From: Myroides sp.
Lineage (GTDB): Bacteria > Bacteroidota > Bacteroidia > Flavobacteriales > Flavobacteriaceae
Length of the DNA: 7,785 nt
Assembly: GCA_018384465.1 (NCBI GenBank)
Contig: JAHAYQ010000043.1
Coordinates: 1 to 7,785, forward strand
Reading direction: 5' to 3'
Below the pieces are notes generated by a model. It did no database searches and had not been told where the DNA came from. It worked only from the letters and a program-made list of their open reading frames with translations. The translations under genes and the position numbers were made by a program. Each line of letters starts with the position of its first letter. Position 1 is the first letter of the stretch. Shown here piece after piece: positions 7,701-7,785 of this stretch.

Positions 7701-7708
7701 TATATTTG
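7701..7708 (+). promoter_or_regulatory. Candidate -7 promoter box for porV
   Basis: TATATTTG is an exact match to the Bacteroidota -7 consensus TAnnTTTG. It lies in the 58-bp gap between the porU stop and the next ATG, 21 bp before that ATG, which would give a leader of about 15 nt. No clear TTG -33 element is found at the usual distance (only A/T-rich sequence near 7677-7679), so the promoter may be weak or depend on an alternative factor. The gap contains no hairpin terminator, so read-through from porU is also possible. Confidence 0.5.
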
Positions 7709-7719
7709 TTCAATAATAA

Positions 7720-7724
7720 TAAAA
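7720..7724 (+). promoter_or_regulatory. TAAAA translation-initiation element before porV
   Basis: TAAAA ends 5 nt before the ATG at 7730. Flavobacteria generally lack Shine-Dalgarno sequences, and an A-rich TAAAA motif at this distance has been linked to efficient initiation in Flavobacterium. It supports 7730 as a genuine start. Confidence 0.45.
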
Positions 7725-7729
7725 CATAA

Positions 7730-7785
7730 ATGAAAAAAATAACAATAGCAGTTATATGTTTAGTTGGCGCAAATTCATCATTTGC
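7730..7785 (+). CDS. porV: N-terminus of probable PorV (LptO), cut by the window end
   Basis: Only 18 complete codons are present: MKKITIAVICLVGANSSF, then the first two bases (GC) of an Ala, Gly-free small-residue type codon. This is a typical Sec signal peptide (two Lys after Met, hydrophobic core, small residues toward a cleavage site), so the product is exported. The name rests on position: in Flavobacterium and relatives porV directly follows porU on the same strand, and PorV is the outer-membrane beta-barrel that shuttles T9SS cargo to PorU. None of the diagnostic mature sequence is visible. It is 58 bp downstream of porU, with a candidate promoter between. Confidence 0.75.
   Translation, partial: MKKITIAVICLVGANSSF

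Noticed and set aside
1..7785. Mobile element, CRISPR array, tRNA/rRNA, riboswitch or an undescribed multi-gene system
   Set aside because: The genes tile the window with short gaps and all belong to known envelope or T9SS families. No terminal repeats, repeat-spacer pattern or RNA-gene structure was found by eye.

Overview
The window is A+T-rich DNA from a bacterium of the phylum Bacteroidota, almost certainly a gliding or T9SS-bearing member of the Flavobacteriaceae. Four things support this: GldJ (a gliding-motility lipoprotein of that group), PorU (the gingipain-like sortase of the type IX secretion system), a Bacteroidota-type -7 promoter box (TAnnTTTG) before the last gene, and the absence of Shine-Dalgarno sequences before the starts. 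The species cannot be named from the sequence.

Layout from left to right: (1) the 3' part of an OmpA-family lipoprotein gene (+) with a glycine-zipper segment; (2) a hairpin terminator shared by two convergent genes; (3) murF (-), the UDP-MurNAc-tripeptide:D-Ala-D-Ala ligase; (4) a 56-bp gap holding a strong hairpin and T-run that ends directly on the murF start codon; (5) gldJ (-); (6) a 187-bp, very A/T-rich divergent promoter region; (7) porU (+), a full-length C25-family peptidase; (8) a short gap with a candidate promoter; (9) the first 18 codons of a secreted protein whose position next to porU marks it as porV (lptO).

The functional core is gldJ / porU / porV. GldJ is a lipoprotein needed for gliding and for stability of the T9SS ring component GldK. 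PorU, with PorV, forms the outer-membrane attachment complex that removes the C-terminal sorting domain from T9SS cargo. murF and the OmpA lipoprotein are cell-envelope genes (peptidoglycan synthesis and peptidoglycan anchoring). The order murF-gldJ-porU-porV matches, from memory, the arrangement in well-studied Flavobacterium species.

I see no mobile element, CRISPR array, tRNA or rRNA, and no undescribed system. The points most worth a second look are the hairpin abutting the murF start, the lack of formylglycine-generating-enzyme cysteines in GldJ, and the single-cysteine pattern of the exported proteins.
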